Positions 21,076 to 34,955 of a stretch of DNA of 64,000 bases are shown here, in pieces (position 1 is the stretch's first letter; every line of letters begins with the position of its first letter). The DNA lies in NCBI GenBank assembly GCA_933207985.1, contig OW240917.1, positions 114,853,646 through 114,917,645 of the forward strand, given 5' to 3'. The stretch is from Pelobates cultripes (Eukaryota; Chordata; Amphibia; Anura; Pelobatidae). The notes beneath the pieces were generated by a model. It searched no databases and had not been told where the DNA came from. It was given only the letters and a program-made list of their open reading frames with translations. Position numbers and translations under genes: made by a program.

Positions 21076-23841
21076 CTCTTTGGACTTAGGTGGCCCAAAT
21101 AAAACAAGACCTGCTGCCATGCATTTGAAAGTGTATGCGCTGAAGCATGTACTGCATTTTTCATTACACATGTTCGAAGTTAGAAGTTTTCTTTAGTTTA
21201 ATTTAGTGTCTAAGAGAAGTGAAACAATGGAGGAATAATTTGGAAGGATGGGACTCCGCTCCAAAACCGTGACAGTCCTGTCAGACTCAAAAGAGCCATT
21301 TACATTTCATGTGCTTACATATATTTCTTTGAAACCTTGCTAAAAAGAATGAGACCACACTAGCATGAGTATTTGTTTGTTACCAATAAATATATAGCTT
21401 TTCATAAAGTCTAGTATTTATTATAGCATCTGCTGTTATATACAACTTTTCATAGGACTTCATTGTGAGGGAGGTGCTTGAATGAACTAATATTGAAAAA
21501 TGTAAACAAAGAACCAAACTGCTTATTATATATTTTTTTACAAATTATTTTGCAAGTTTTTACAAGTAGACAAACAATCCAAAACCAATTTACTGCCACT
21601 AAGAGACACAATAACGAAAACGATCCAGAAACAGAATTGTAGACAATTCTGCACACAAGTTGGAGCAATGTGTGATTTACCAGCAGCTGTAGCTGGATTA
21701 GAACCACTTAGTGGGGTTATATTTTGGGAGGAAAACAACATAAAACTCACTGAATATACCAAATAAAAAATAACAATTGGTTTATGATTAGCATTCCAGG
21801 GAATCAAACAGGTGGAAGCATGAGTATTGGTATATTCAAACCTATCAGGGTGCTTTAATGTTTAACACACAGTAATAAAACCTCAGTCAGTGATATCAAA
21901 TCAATATCTATGTAGGTAATTGTAGGTATTGTTGTAGGCAAGAGATTTTGTTAAATCTTTTTAGCAACAGATAAACTGTACGTTTTGCAGGGGTTTTTTG
22001 TTTTGTTTTTTTAAATGGATCATTTATGTTTCTAAAGACATTTTTTGGAATGACCTCACATTAAAAGACTTGGCCTTTGGATTCCTTATTCTAACTGTGT
22101 TAATTTTTAAGCAATTATGTAAGAATTTGAATGTGGGGTATATTATTTAGTTTTGTTGCCACAATGCAAAGTCAAGAATGATACAATTACATAATTAAAC
22201 TTTTCATGTCAGACAATCAAAAGAGTTCTGACATGTGGGTCATTATGGAAAAGCCTATAAAAATATATATTTTAAAAAACATCACAAGGATGTGTCAATA
22301 CATTCTTTTTAAATAGGTTCACCATTTTTCAATAATTCATTCCAGTATATACCTAACTTCCACTTTTTGATTGCCGGTCCATTTATTTATTTATTATTTT
22401 AATATTGATAACCAGAGGAGGCTTAGATGTGAGCTCAATATGACCACTGCGACCAACAGACAGGTTGGTTGAGATCTTTTAACTTGAAATAAAAGTGCTA
22501 ACATCTACATAGATTCGTGTAAACTCTTGCTATTTTTCAAGTGTCAAAGCCACATCAAAATGTATTATAAGTACTGAAAGTGATAATTGCAGGGACACCA
22601 TGATGTTTATCTTTAAAGAATAACTCTGGGGCAAAGTTCTAAAAGTGGAGTTAGTTGCCATAGGAGTCATGACTATTAATACACACCAGTACAGATGTAT
22701 CACCAACTAGTTCTCCTACTTATCCTCTATACTAATACTAATATACTAGCAGAATAACACGGGAGAAACAGTTTGCCAACGCGTTGGACTATCTACTGGG
22801 TATTATCTGTTAGTAGCAGCTTGTAGGGTTAACTATTTTACTGGTATTACTGGTTCTGATGGATACATGTACTGAATGTTTGCGCTGCACTTGTTTTGTA
22901 TATTTCTTTCACTGATTTGTTTAGTGCATGTTATAGGCATAAAGTGTGAAGCTGCAGACAATAATTTCAATTTTCTGTTGTGGTTCTTAGAGTAAAAAAA
23001 AGATTTACATTTAAAAATAGCATGTATTATTATTTTTTTAGTATTTTCTCTTTGAATTTGTATTTTTAGTGCTTTTACCATTTCTTATTTTACTGGTATG
23101 TTATGTGTTAATAAGTTTAAAGGGTAACCATAATAGTTCTACACGTATTGGGTTAAATGTAGTTTATCAGTAGAAATAAAGTACTTTTGCATTTAATTGA
23201 TTCATTAGTTGCAATACAGAAGTCCAATAATTATTAATTAACATGAATGTTATGTTTAGTGGGAGAAGAGTTGTACAGTTGTCTTTAATTCTAGCTGGTG
23301 CTTATTTGAATAGAAGATGAATTTTATCTGTAATAATGATTTGCAATTCAGATCACCCAGATTAGCAAATCAAGGAATATCTTAGCAAGTAGATTGTGAT
23401 AAAATACACAGTAAAGTATTCCCTTTACAGGGAAGACCGTACAATGCTCTACACATGCTAAACAAACAAAAAAAGCTAATTACGCTTTTCAATTTTAAGT
23501 ATCGTATGAAAGGCTTATATAAGTATTTATAAAGCATTAAAAATAATAATAAAAAAATGAAATGATCCATACATATAGCGATACATTTTACATGTATAGG
23601 TGCATCAGGGTCATGTGCTTGAAATATGTATACTAATCATTAGCGTGTGTGTAAATCCAATTTTATCTTTATAGTTTATCATACTGTTACTGGTTTTTAT
23701 TTAGTTGTATTGTATTATATATTTTTTTGTAAATAGTCAGCAATTGAATAGAAGTGAACACATTAAAGCATCCTGATGCGAGTTGCCTTTATGGTAGTGG
23801 GAACAAGTTAATCACTTATTCAACACAAAACTCAAGTTCAC

Positions 23842-23877
23842 CTGCTGTTGTCTCGGTCAAGACATGGAGATAGGTGG
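23842..23877 (-). CDS. ANK2: ANK2 36-bp micro-exon (HLSPCLDRDNS), copy A
   Basis: 36 bp between a TTGCAG acceptor and a GTGAAC donor. Placed between the neighbouring exons it turns HSG-FLVSF into HSG-HLSPCLDRDNSS-FLVSF without a frame change. I recall ankyrin-3 isoforms with SPCL-RDNSS at the same spot, which supports a real optional exon. Confidence 0.75.
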
Positions 23878-26647
23878 CTGCAACAGAACAGATCATTTAG
23901 AAATGAGAAAAGAGGAAAGGAAAACAAGGAAGAAGATACGTCACAAATACAGTAAAATAGTAAGAGCCAGGAATAAAAAAAGAAAAGAAAGAAGAAAATA
24001 GTTCAGCGTGAAAACCTATAACATCCACTGCATTTAAAGTATTTCTGCTAACTCTGCTGTCATTTATTTTGAAAAGTAGTAGACTTTGTGTTTTATTCTC
24101 CCAACACATTATAATATATGTAATATTATTACATGTTGTTATGTAATAATAATTTAGCCCTGCAGAATCTTGCATTATTACTTCTTGTTGCGATTACTGC
24201 AATTCCCGCAGGGACAATCAATTACTTGTATTTCCAGTCTACTTTCATTCTTCTCCCACCTCATTCTGACTTTGCCAAACACATAAGCTTACATTAACAG
24301 ATAGACGTAAATCACTGGACAGGAATAAGGAAGTTAATCAAGTTGAGACGAATTACCTAGCCTACCAGGATACTGGAAAGACAGATGCAGTAGAAACGTT
24401 TCTACCTTTATATAGTGTTACTAGGAAGATTGCTTAGTATTAGCTACAAACAAACATGGATCTGTATACTTTAAAAATGTATACTAGCTAATGCTGAACA
24501 GATTAAGATTCAATACAATATTATGTATCATGTGTCTTATTTGATAGCCCACATGTTTTTTATTATTCCTAATTGGAAACCGGCTTATATTGGCAGCAGA
24601 CTAAGCAGGTTCCCAGTAAGGCCTGTAAACTCTAGTAGAACTAACAATAAGTAAACTAATAATTGTATGCACATCTTGAGAAGAGAGAAATGAGACATCA
24701 CAGAAACATTGAAAGTCATTTGAAGGTTAAATAATGTTGAAAAATGAAGCATTTTCAGCAAAAAGAAAATTATTGATTAATATAAGATGAATGGTCAAAG
24801 ATTGGGGTAACATTGAAAACAAAAGCTAATCTATGTAAAAACTGTTAGAGATACTTGGAATATGCTTTCAGATGAAGTACACTAACACATGAAATTAAGA
24901 ATACAGAGGGATTGAATAAAGTTGGTTTAAAGAAATAACGAAATAGACGGTTACATAAAAGGCAGACTAATGACTGTCATTTAGATACAATATTTTTGTA
25001 AAACCCTGTAAAACTACCTGCAGTGTAATTGTCCCCATGTAGTTGAAGAGAAGCATGTTGCCTAATCTAGTACCAACCAGTAGAGGCCACAAAGTTAAAA
25101 TGGTACTAGTTTAGAGGCTCGGCTAAAGTAACTAGTCGTTTTCATTGACCGTGTGTTTAATCACAAATCACAAAACAGTTAGTTTAGTTAGTTGGCAATC
25201 ACAATGCAAAATACAGGCAAGCTGTAAACATTCTCCAGCATGTCTTGTTTTAAACTACATTTTTCAAGTTGTTGGTCATCTCTTTACAGATGAAAAATGC
25301 TGCTAGAGAACAAGACTATAATTCAGTATCACTGGAACACATTTTGGATAGAATGCACAAATTGACAAAAATCAGAGTTATTCGGTTTATTAATAGAATT
25401 GCACATATACAGGTAAGTATAAATGCTGTCAGAATTAAAATGCGTATACTCTCTCTCTTATTGGCATGTGACCAGTGTAGTCCGTTAACATACAGCTTCC
25501 GAGCTGTTTTAATGCTATATTTACCATCATGTTTTTCCAGGGTGGAACATTCAGACATCTTCCCCTAAGGTACAGCAGTATATGGATTGCTACCAAAACG
25601 GTACATATATTTGTGCTTGTTAGTTTATTATAGTGATTCATTTCAGTCCTAATTTGCTGTAATTTAATGCTTGGGGCTTGAAGAAAGTTTCAGCGAATAA
25701 ATATTTGAACTTATAATAGCTGGTGTTTAACAGTATCCATTACAATCATGCTATCAGCAATGTGCATAATTATCTTTTAATTCCAGTAGGCATTCTGCAC
25801 TATTAACAATGAAATGCTTCCAAATGTATCTAACATCCATGGAAACATTCCTCAACTACTGTGGCATCTGCACATAGGCTACAGTACTAGCATTACCGGA
25901 AGGCACACACACACACAAAGACAAACTAATCTGGAGAAATTCTCCAACTCAGTTTTCCAATGTGGATTTCTATTTGCACAATTTAGTGAAGTTTAGTGAA
26001 TACATCAGACACTTGAATATTCAGGACAAAGCAATGGATCATGGAACTGCTTCCACCTACAAATTACAACATGCTCCATTTTGAAGTGCATTGCAAGATG
26101 TGTACAAAGATGGTCACAAGATCTTTTGTCCACACTCTTAATAAGCTAAAAGGAACAAAGGCAGTAGTGTATTAACATAGGTGACCAAAAAAAGCTCACA
26201 AGGATGTACATTAACTTTTTTGCTCTGGCCAATTTTTGACTCAAAGGCAGTTTTAGAGCTTCAATGTACTTTAAAACCCATTGCTAACAAAAGATGCATT
26301 TACATTTAAACTAGCTAGTGAATGTAATAAACATGTTCACTTGTGGATTTTTTTTTTTAAATTATACCACGTTATTATTACACTATGCCTCACACAAATG
26401 ACAGTCTTACTCCCATTTAGGAGTAACATCACACACAAAATATATGTACTTACGAAGATTGTAATATGCATCATGATTCCTGTTTCCATTGGTATTTAAA
26501 AGTTACAGATGATACACAAAAACAACCCAAACAACTCAATGAAATACATCTTGCATGATGAGGCACTATCAGTTCTAAAATCTATTTGATAAGGTAGTAT
26601 ATATAATAATGGTCAATATATTACTTAGTTTGTGCCCCTGTACTTAC

Positions 26648-26751
26648 CCAGAATGAATAGGACTAGATGAAAGTGCCACATTATCTAGATTGTCTGTCCC
26701 CCAGCTGAGACGGTAAGTGTTCTGATCTGCTTGCTTAGCTAAGTACGTCAC
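26648..26751 (-). CDS. ANK2: ANK2 linker exon '[18 protein letters not shown]', copy A
   Basis: 104 bp. Encodes [20 protein letters not shown] then [14 protein letters not shown] plus GG. Acceptor TTTCAG, donor GTAAGTA. It corresponds to the linker just before the ZU5 region. Confidence 0.92.
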
Positions 26752-27467
26752 CTGAAAGGTCACAAAGACTGAATTATGTCACATACTATAAATGCCTGAA
26801 CAATATAACAGCAAATGGTCTATATTAATGACACGACAAAAGAGAAGAGAATTAACAAAAGTAATCAACCATGTACAAGTATATTAAAGTGCCTGTCTGT
26901 ACACGGATATTGACTGGACTGTTCAATTATTAATAATTACAACAAAACGCAAGCCCAAGCTAGCTCACAGACTGACTATCACTATACGGGGATTTACAGT
27001 GCAAGTGCAACTACTTTCGAGATCCACTGTCAAGCTAACAACAAAACTATTTATAGAAGAATACCAGAGCTTTCACTTTGACATTTCACTTCTTATAGGA
27101 TGGCAGTCACTTGATTTACATTTTCTTACTTTTCTGAAAATTGGACTCCAGTTATGGGACCAAATCTATGTATCTGCCCATCCATCTATCAGTCTACATC
27201 TCGGTCTATAAATCCCATCTATCCATCCACAACCCACTCTATCTTTATGGCATAGTGGTCACATGCTATATTGTGCTACACTGGAGCTTTTAGAGTGCTT
27301 GTTATGTTGGTTAAATTTCAGGAAAGGGCACTGGGAGCTTGTGATAATGCAGCATTAGGCTTTATCCCCTTGTTCTAATGTCCTTAAGGCAGAGTGTAAT
27401 AACAGACGGCAACAACATTCCTGACATGGGGCAATCCGTTTAAAGATTGACTGGAAGGTATACTCAC

Positions 27468-27570
27468 CTGTTCATGGGGGATGATCATGGTGTCATCTAT
27501 CATGGCACTGCCTCTCAGGTACGATGCATGGCTCAGGGTGTGTGCCCTGTCTGAACTGAAGGATTGCAGG
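27468..27570 (-). CDS. ANK2: ANK2 linker exon '[16 protein letters not shown]', copy A
   Basis: 103 bp. It completes a serine codon, then encodes [20 protein letters not shown] and [14 protein letters not shown]. Acceptor CCAG|C, donor GTGAGT. It is the first exon of the duplicated block. Confidence 0.92.
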
Positions 27571-28244
27571 CTGGTTGGTGGGCACATGTAAAAACCAGAA
27601 GCAGTGTTGGGTGTGTGGAGGTGAGATGAAAGGAAAAAGCAAGGGAATGAAAAAAGTGAGCTATTAGCATTGGATGCAGCTTCCAGGGGAGAAAACTTAC
27701 GCAGGTTCTCTGAGACCAATCACCACAGTACATTCACTACTTAACTTCTTCATGACCAGAATTGGGAAGTTACATTATATCTTGAGAGGCACAGCATATG
27801 ACGTGTCAAGGAAATTAGATGTATAAAGCATAGTTTGCAATATATATATATATACTTGAAATAGAAAATGTTTTCTAGCAAAAGTACAATAAAGAACAAG
27901 GACACAAAATATCTCATCCCCTGGAAGATACAGTATAAGACAGTCACATGGTCAGCTATAGGCTTGCTTTTAGTCTGATGCTGTACTGGGGAAAGCTTTC
28001 TAAAAAAATAAATGCGCAACTTATGCTTTTTTTATGCTTGACAACAAACAGAGGAAAACATTGCAAAATAGCAAGCTGGTTGCTTTAGCAATCAGAAACA
28101 CAAAATCACGATGCATTTACGAAAGCAATCTCCTACACAATTTTCCTACACCCACATTAACATACATATTCTAAAGAATGGGGGGAAATCTGCAATGTGT
28201 CTTTAAATGTTATTCATTTTATAAGTGACATAGGTTAAGATGAC

Positions 28245-28344
28245 NNNNNNNNNNNNNNNNNNNNNNNNNNNNNNNNNNNNNNNNNNNNNNNNNNNNNNNN
28301 NNNNNNNNNNNNNNNNNNNNNNNNNNNNNNNNNNNNNNNNNNNN
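28245..28344. other. Assembly gap (100 N)
   Basis: Exactly 100 N. Copy A of the duplicated block ends at its left edge in the middle of sequence that continues in copy B. Confidence 0.99.
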
Positions 28345-29223
28345 GTTTCACTAAAATTAGTTGATTTTGAAAAGAATTGATCATGTGATTTTAAACAAGC
28401 ATGCTGTAAACCTAATATGTGATGAATTACAAATATGTCACTAAAACCTAAATAGATTTTTTTGCCAATGCCAATTAGACAATTAAATTACTAAAACAGT
28501 AACTATTGAAAACTATTGTCAGCATGGTTCACACTTACAAAGATAACATTGATTTTTAAAGCAGTTAAAAGACAAGTTAATCTCATCAGCCTATTTTACA
28601 TTTAACAGCACAGTCTTTATTTCTGATTTGATTCACATTCTGGAGAGCAGTTCATCATACCTTACTGGTTTTAAACTCCTTCATTGGAGAGGAACCAGCA
28701 TGATACAATAATGCAGCAATCTCAACATTGTAAAAAATATATCAGTATATTTGATATTTTCGCAGTGTAAATTAAGAATTTAGTTTAACAGGGACCAACA
28801 ATGCTTTTATGCATAAACTTATTTATTAACAGTATTGCATAATTGTATAATCTTTATGAAGTACATTTAAATAATTGTATTATCAGAGATTGAGTTTGCT
28901 TATCAAATGACCTTAAAAGTTATAACACTCCAAGATTTTATTAACTAATACACAAAAAAGCAGATACAAGATTAAATACTTCCATAATTCTCACATTAGT
29001 ATTTCTAATATTTCAACCCTATGGGCAAAATTATTAAAACAGGATTCAGAAAAGCGTCTTCAATTGTATGTATTTTTATGAAGTCATAATAATCATCTTA
29101 AAAATTTGATTTTTTAATATAATGTAGACGTTTTCTCTACAAAATCAAGCCACTCATCCTTTACCCAATAAAAGTCCCTGTGCTATTGAAATAATTCTAA
29201 TTGAAAAGTTTTCACTACATTAC
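28345..29223 (-). other. ANK2 intron, 3' edge of contig 3
   Basis: AT-rich sequence downstream (on the minus strand) of the last ZU5 exon of copy B. Positions 28345-28964 have no counterpart in copy A, where a transposon end and a gap take their place. No further ankyrin exon is seen. Confidence 0.7.
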
Positions 29224-29320
29224 CTGGCAGACACGTTAGTGGTAAAAGAAACACATTCATTAACAAATGTAAGAGGTGTGGTCCCAGTGATATCCTCCCA
29301 TTGAGCAGGAGTTGTACCAC
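29224..29320 (-). CDS. ANK2: ANK2 ZU5 exon '[13 protein letters not shown]', copy B
   Basis: 97 bp, identical in reading to 11226-11322. Ends AG| before GTAATG, so the next exon should supply one base to finish the codon. Confidence 0.93.
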
Positions 29321-30377
29321 CTAAAGCAATAAAGATGAATAGATAATCAACAAAATATTACAAACATGCAATATCCTCAGCAACACTACAACATGTATAT
29401 TCCTTTTTAAAAGGACATTATTTAACACTGTAACTCGTACAGAGCACTGTTGTGGTTATGGTGTCATGAGAGCCCTGACACACCCACATCCCACATTGAG
29501 ATGCATGTGAATGAAATGTCCAGCCCAAAGAGAACACGTTAATGAGCAGGGTCTCAGGAGAATATATAACACATAAACATTTCTCCCAAAGCAGATAAGA
29601 GACAAAAAGAAAGTGGAACTGGTACTTTATCTTACACGTTAGCATAGAGGAAGACATCATTTTTGTCAGTAGATATGACTAAAACCAGTAAATAGGTCAA
29701 ATAGCTAATAGCAAGATCTAACAATCAGGATTTACAACAGTCTGTATGTAAGCATACTAAATAAGCAGAATACAAACAACCCTTTCTAATGTTCAAATAT
29801 TGCATAATGTCTTTTGTCCATCTTATATCTCTCATGCACATCCAAAATAAAGAATTATAAAAAAAATAAATAAAAATAAAATATTGTAACAACAAAATTG
29901 TTCTTTGCAATGCAACATGCAAGGTACTATGAATGTGCAGATTGTTGGGAGAGATGGCTAGAAATAAAGACTAGTTCGGTACAAAATGTGCCAGTAATCT
30001 AGTTTCTTGCTATACATCTGTCTGCAGTACAGTACAGATTTTATGGTTGATTAAAGTATTTTCTACTGCAACTAGCGACGCTCCTTTCCTTTGGCAAACT
30101 CATTATTTACAGTTTCCTTGTCAGGCCAAAGTGCAGCTTTCAATGATGAATTACAGTTGGAAACTAGTCTTTATACAACTAATAATTGTACACAGAAAAC
30201 ATACATACGTTGGCCTATAGCCCTATGCTGGCTAAATGATACTATTCGTTCAAAAACATTTGTTATAGTTATTTCATCAGGAAGAAAATAAATATAAGAT
30301 AAAGGCTTAGTAAAACAGTAATGCAAAACATTTAGATGATACACTTTAGAAACTTGTATCTGCTGTTATCAACCTAC
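29321..30377 (-). other. ANK2 intron, copy B
   Basis: About 1.06 kb, AT-rich, no second gene seen. An A-rich stretch lies near 29858-29882. Confidence 0.7.
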
Positions 30378-30582
30378 CAGTTATACTGCATAGAAGTCTT
30401 AATGTGGGGGTTTCACCAGCATATCCGTTCAGCATTGCCTCAGTGGAGGCTTTTGGGACAGGTATGGTCATGGTTATTGGCTTATGGAATTTCCGTCTTC
30501 TAGGCTCCAAAGTTACAATAGGGCTGAAAGAGGCTTTGTTGCCCAATATCTTCTTTACCAGTTCGCTATGCATTGGCTGAGC
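30378..30582 (-). CDS. ANK2: ANK2 ZU5 exon '[14 protein letters not shown]', copy B
   Basis: 205 bp. Same protein as copy A; one silent change in the KASFSP alanine codon (GCC against GCA). Confidence 0.94.
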
Positions 30583-31973
30583 CTTTATCCATAGGACAGA
30601 AAAAGAATTGTCATTAAGTTAAGGAGAAGTCTCCACAGTAAACCACTAGATATTCATGGCACCTAGGTGTAATTTTATAGAACAAGCAACTCAATGGATT
30701 AAGGCTGTCCTAGATTCTTTAATTACCTCAGTGTAGCAATCTAGCCACTGAAAGTGCCAAAAATTATGCCTGCTTATAATTTTTTTTAAGCTTTTAGTAT
30801 GGTACGTTTACAGTCTATTCACTATACTGTAAAGTGTGGCAAAGATGGAAAGAGTGTAAAACAAATTCCATCAAAGCCAAGTCCTTTGCTTCTTTAGTAA
30901 AACCTATAGACAAAGCTATATTGTAGTGTTATACATGTGAAAGTCTCAGACAGTGAACCAGGTGTGTGTCAAGGTATGTAATAGAATATTTTTGCATGGG
31001 CTCTTACGACCAACAACCCACCACTATAATATTTTGAAAGATGATCGATAAGGGGCAGACCAACCCAGAAAAGGCTATTAAAGCTGATTTGCTGGCCCCC
31101 TGCCTTCAAGACCATGCAGAGAGCGCCGCTGAAGTGCTCTCTGCAAGGTCCTACTGCCTGCTTTACACTGAGAGCGCATCTAATGATTGACAGTGCCCTG
31201 GTGTCCCCAGATGCGGGACAGGAGTGAATTAAAACAGGACGTTGGGATAGGACCCCACAATCGGAACTGTCCCATGAAAAGCGGGACTGTTGGTAAGCCT
31301 GTAGTATATAAGCTCCATTCACAATCAGGTTCAGTAACAGGCATTGTTATATATGCTATACACTATGGAACTGCTTAAATCATTATTGGAAAGTGACGTG
31401 TATTATTAATAGAGATACATATTTTATACCTTACATAGGCCTTGATTTAAATATTGTGGATATGCTTTTCAATTAGAATATTTTTGGATAATATTATTTA
31501 TCTACAGAAGTCACCATTAAATAATTTTTGCTAATAAATCATTTAAGAAGTTTATCCAAATATATAAAATCATTTGAAAAGCTCATCAAAAAATATTAAA
31601 TAAAGGCCATGGTTAATATCAACACTGTTGGTCTTAGCATTGCAGATCTTTAAAACAGAACTATAAAGATTAAAATATATGCTTACACGTACATGATTGG
31701 ATATTGCATTTGGTAGTTTTAGGATAACCTTTGCAGTGAATGTAACTCAAATACATCCTCCAGACCTCTCCACATGTTGTATTTGATATCCCCTAAAGTC
31801 TAATATGTAGGCTGTTACACAATTAATTTAATAGAAAATGCATTTCTATTAAATTACATTAAATAGAAATTTGCTTATCTCAAAGTAAGGATGAACTTGT
31901 TGCACATCAGGTGCATTTCAAACAACTAAATAAACAAACAAACTATGTATTACATCTACAATCAAGGGCATAC
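30583..31973 (-). other. ANK2 intron, copy B
   Basis: About 1.39 kb with a worn interspersed repeat near 30995-31305. No gene seen. Confidence 0.7.
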
Positions 31974-32185
31974 CTGAAGGCCAACACGTATCCTCTTAGT
32001 AAGGGCACCTTCGGGGAACACTGCTTGGACTTGGGGGACAACAGTACTGCTCAAAATACCGCCCTCAGGTCCAATAAGGTTATTGTCCTGTTTAACGCGG
32101 GACACCACAGCAAAATATTGTGGAAAGTCTCGAGTGATAATACGACAAATTCGTTTCTTTTCCAGTTCCTCAGGAGAGTCCAGGA
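31974..32185 (-). CDS. ANK2: ANK2 ZU5 exon '[14 protein letters not shown]', copy B
   Basis: 212 bp, same reading as 13977-14188, with [20 protein letters not shown] in the middle. Confidence 0.94.
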
Positions 32186-32233
32186 CTATTGGAAAATACA
32201 GCATTTAATGTAAATGTTATATTATTCTATATA

Positions 32234-32235
32234 TT

Positions 32236-32320
<85 letters not shown>
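32234..32320. repeat. AT/AC microsatellite, copy B
   Basis: Longer than its counterpart at 14238-14301, as expected for a variable microsatellite between haplotypes. Confidence 0.85.
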
Positions 32321-32322
<2 letters not shown>

Positions 32323-32438
32323 TTACTTTGTCAAGAATTTTTTTTTATATAATAGACTGGTCGAGAGACATTTATTTAGAAAATCTCAGAATTCTATCAA
32401 ATGCATTAAAATGGCGTTTAAATATGAAAATACCAAAC

Positions 32439-32593
32439 CTTCATCCATTCCATTCAGTATTTCATTTAGTTCATCCTCGGTGAATTCACAAAAGTGTTCC
32501 TTCCAGTTGTCACCAGTTTCGCTACGCAGGATAACAAGTTCCCGTTCTTTTCCCCTCAGAGCCGCAAAATGAGGAATCTCCACAATGACGGGT
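32439..32593 (-). CDS. ANK2: ANK2 ZU5 exon '[16 protein letters not shown]', copy B
   Basis: 155 bp, same reading as 14422-14576. The donor is G|GTTTGG here. Confidence 0.93.
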
Positions 32594-33268
32594 CTAAAGT
32601 AGCAATTGTCACATTAAGGGATTAGGAAAACATGTAATTTAATGCTGGGGCAAAGTAACCTGGAGTCCATTAATAAATTCCAAGGATGCACAAGAGATCT
32701 TAGGCAGACAGATTCACTGCTGATGTAAATTGAAAATTAGACTATATTTTAGGGGATAGCTGTGTATTTAGGGGAAAGCAAAGAGTACAGATTTAGGTAC
32801 TATCACCCTGTATGAATTAGAAAATGATCAGAACATGGGCTCTTCAATTATTGACAGAAAGCAATGTAATATGTATAGTAGTAAGGAACAACACTTTCCA
32901 ACTCTTGACTTGGACATTAATTATGACTTAAGATCCAGGTTGCTCCGTCACAGACTTGACCGAAGTCAAATTGCAGCACAAAATAGACCAAAAAAAGTTA
33001 ACATGCTCAGGCAAAAAGTAACACCACTGAACAATACAAAGAGGCAGAAAAACACACAAACTGTACCACTAAAACAAAAACTAAATAAAGAAATAAATCA
33101 CAAAGATTAAAATATTTCATCAGACTACATCCACTATCAAAAGATTCAAAATAAATCACATAGACAAGATCATGGGAACAGTCGCTGACAAACAAAAAAA
33201 AATAGTGAAGAACATGGGGACAAATGGGGAAGCCGGCATCCATCAACTTGATCTTAAGTCTCTCCTAC
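32594..33268 (-). other. ANK2 intron, copy B
   Basis: 675 bp, no gene seen. Compared with copy A it lacks a TTT near 'tatgactt' and has scattered substitutions. Confidence 0.7.
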
Positions 33269-33367
33269 CCAAGGAATTTTGTCCCAGGAGGTCCCAGTTG
33301 AAGGATTCGGCTGACCAAGCTTTCTCCCTCATTTAGAGGGGGAGGAGCCGTAGGAAGGTGAAGTTTA
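33269..33367 (-). CDS. ANK2: ANK2 ZU5-region cassette exon 'KLHLPTAPPPLNEGE', copy B
   Basis: 99 bp, phase 2 at both ends, so it can be skipped without a frame change. Same reading as 15255-15353. Confidence 0.92.
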
Positions 33368-34057
33368 CTGAATACATCCAAAGCAGCAGTGGAAGAAAGA
33401 ACATAGGTAAAAGTAATTTTAGCTTAGTGTTAGAGATGATCAGATTTTGGGAGTCAATTTATAAAATGTATCTACAGGACGTTATCAAAATAAAATACTC
33501 ATAAAGCAAGTAACATGGCACACAGGTTACAGTGGGAGATGGGAGGATAGGTTTCCAGATAGATCTTTTGACCCCGAGTTTAGTTGCAAGTATCGAGTCT
33601 AAGTACCAATCTGAAATTCTTAATATAAGCAAAGTATAGTCAAGTAACAGAAAAGGTAAAAGCTTAGAGTAAAAAAATTGTAGAGAAAAGAGAAAAAAGC
33701 AATGTTAAAAAAAAAATTGTTTTTTTTTCTTCTCACATTGCCAAGTAACCTAATTAATTGACAACATTCATAGTATTTGTAGACAAATATGCAATTGGAA
33801 AATGTTTCACCCCAGCACTGTAAAAAAACAAAACTGTAAAGTTCACAAAATAGAAATAAAAACCAATATTACACATATTAGGTAACGCTACAGTTAAAAC
33901 TGTGTAAGGCCAGCTTCTGACTTTGACACTCTTGCTTCAAGTGTGTACCACCAAAACAGTTAGCTGGTCAGCACTCCCATACTGATGCACCTTCTTCGAT
34001 CAAGGCAATTTCAACTCAATGGATTTCACAATGTTGGCAATCCTGTTATTCTATCTC

Positions 34058-34364
34058 TTAAAAGGATACTGTAGTGTCAGGAATACAAAGTTGTATTCCT
34101 GGCACAACAGATCTCTCTGCCTACCCCCACCCCCGCTCCTTCTCCTACCCAGTAAATAAAGGGTTAAAAACCCTTTATTTACTTACCTTATCCCAGCGCC
34201 GATGTCCTTCAGCGCCAGGTCTAATCTCCGCCGTGTCCTCCGTCCCGCGACAAGCGGGGTCTAATGCTAATGTTTTACATTGCAGCACTAGGTGCAAAAG
34301 GGACACAGCACCCAGACTACTTCAAAAAGCTGATGTGGTCTGGGTACCTACTGCGTCCCTTTAA
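34058..34364. mobile_element. T2-type MITE, copy B
   Basis: TTAA at both tips with TTAAAAGGATACTGTAG on the left and CTACTGCGTCCCTTTAA on the right. Allelic partner of 16049-16355. Confidence 0.75.
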
Positions 34365-34955
34365 CAGATTGTGGAATATTTAGTTCATTTAGTTCAGTAA
34401 TACGTTTCACCACTAGATGTCGCTAGCGAGTCCATGTACAACACTTGTGTCTTTAGATAATGCCTCAGCCTTGTGCTTTGAACGGAAATCATAAATAGGT
34501 ATTCTCATTGCGTACAGCATTTACTGCTTACTGTCGCCTCCAAACTCAGACATATTGCAAAATATCTATTGGGTGGTGGCTGTGTGCCTTCGCTCTGAGT
34601 GAGGCAATATGTTACACCTGGTCTTTCCTTTTGTAGGTCTAAAATGATCAATAGAACTTGTGTTATATATCCCTATTGTCAGTATGATGAACGAACATCT
34701 CCAAAACTAATTGCTAAGAGCTCAAAAACCTGATCTTCTTAGAACCACGTGTTTGTATATTATAAATATTGAGAAGATACTTTTGTTTCTTTTGAAAACC
34801 ACATATGGATTTTCTTTACATCCATTTCTGTCTTTATTATCAGTACTTTCTGTTTTTACTGACTGTAAATTCTACCTTATCTCTAACTTGTCATTATAAG
34901 ATGTGACTTCTGCCCTGTTCATTAAATATTGCAATATTGCTTTCACTATCTGCTT

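Larger units (their letters stand above)
10967..28244. repeat. Duplicated ANK2 block, copy A (contig 2)
   Basis: This 17.3-kb block aligns from end to end with 28965-46256 at an offset of about 18,000, with scattered substitutions and short indels, in exons and introns alike. Its right end stops at the N gap in mid-homology: copy B continues past 46256 into unique sequence. Its introns hold the same repeats as copy B. Nine ANK2 exons are present, all with intact splice sites. Best read as the second haplotype kept in the scaffold (false duplication); a true duplication is the alternative. Confidence 0.9.

Noticed and set aside
25269..25568. 99-codon plus-strand frame (also 43281-43514)
   Set aside because: It lies in an ANK2 intron, has no family match that I recognise, and its copy B partner is shortened by a stop.
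11226..27570. Copy A as a processed or decayed ANK2 pseudogene
   Set aside because: It has introns, intact splice sites and no stops; a second haplotype explains it better.
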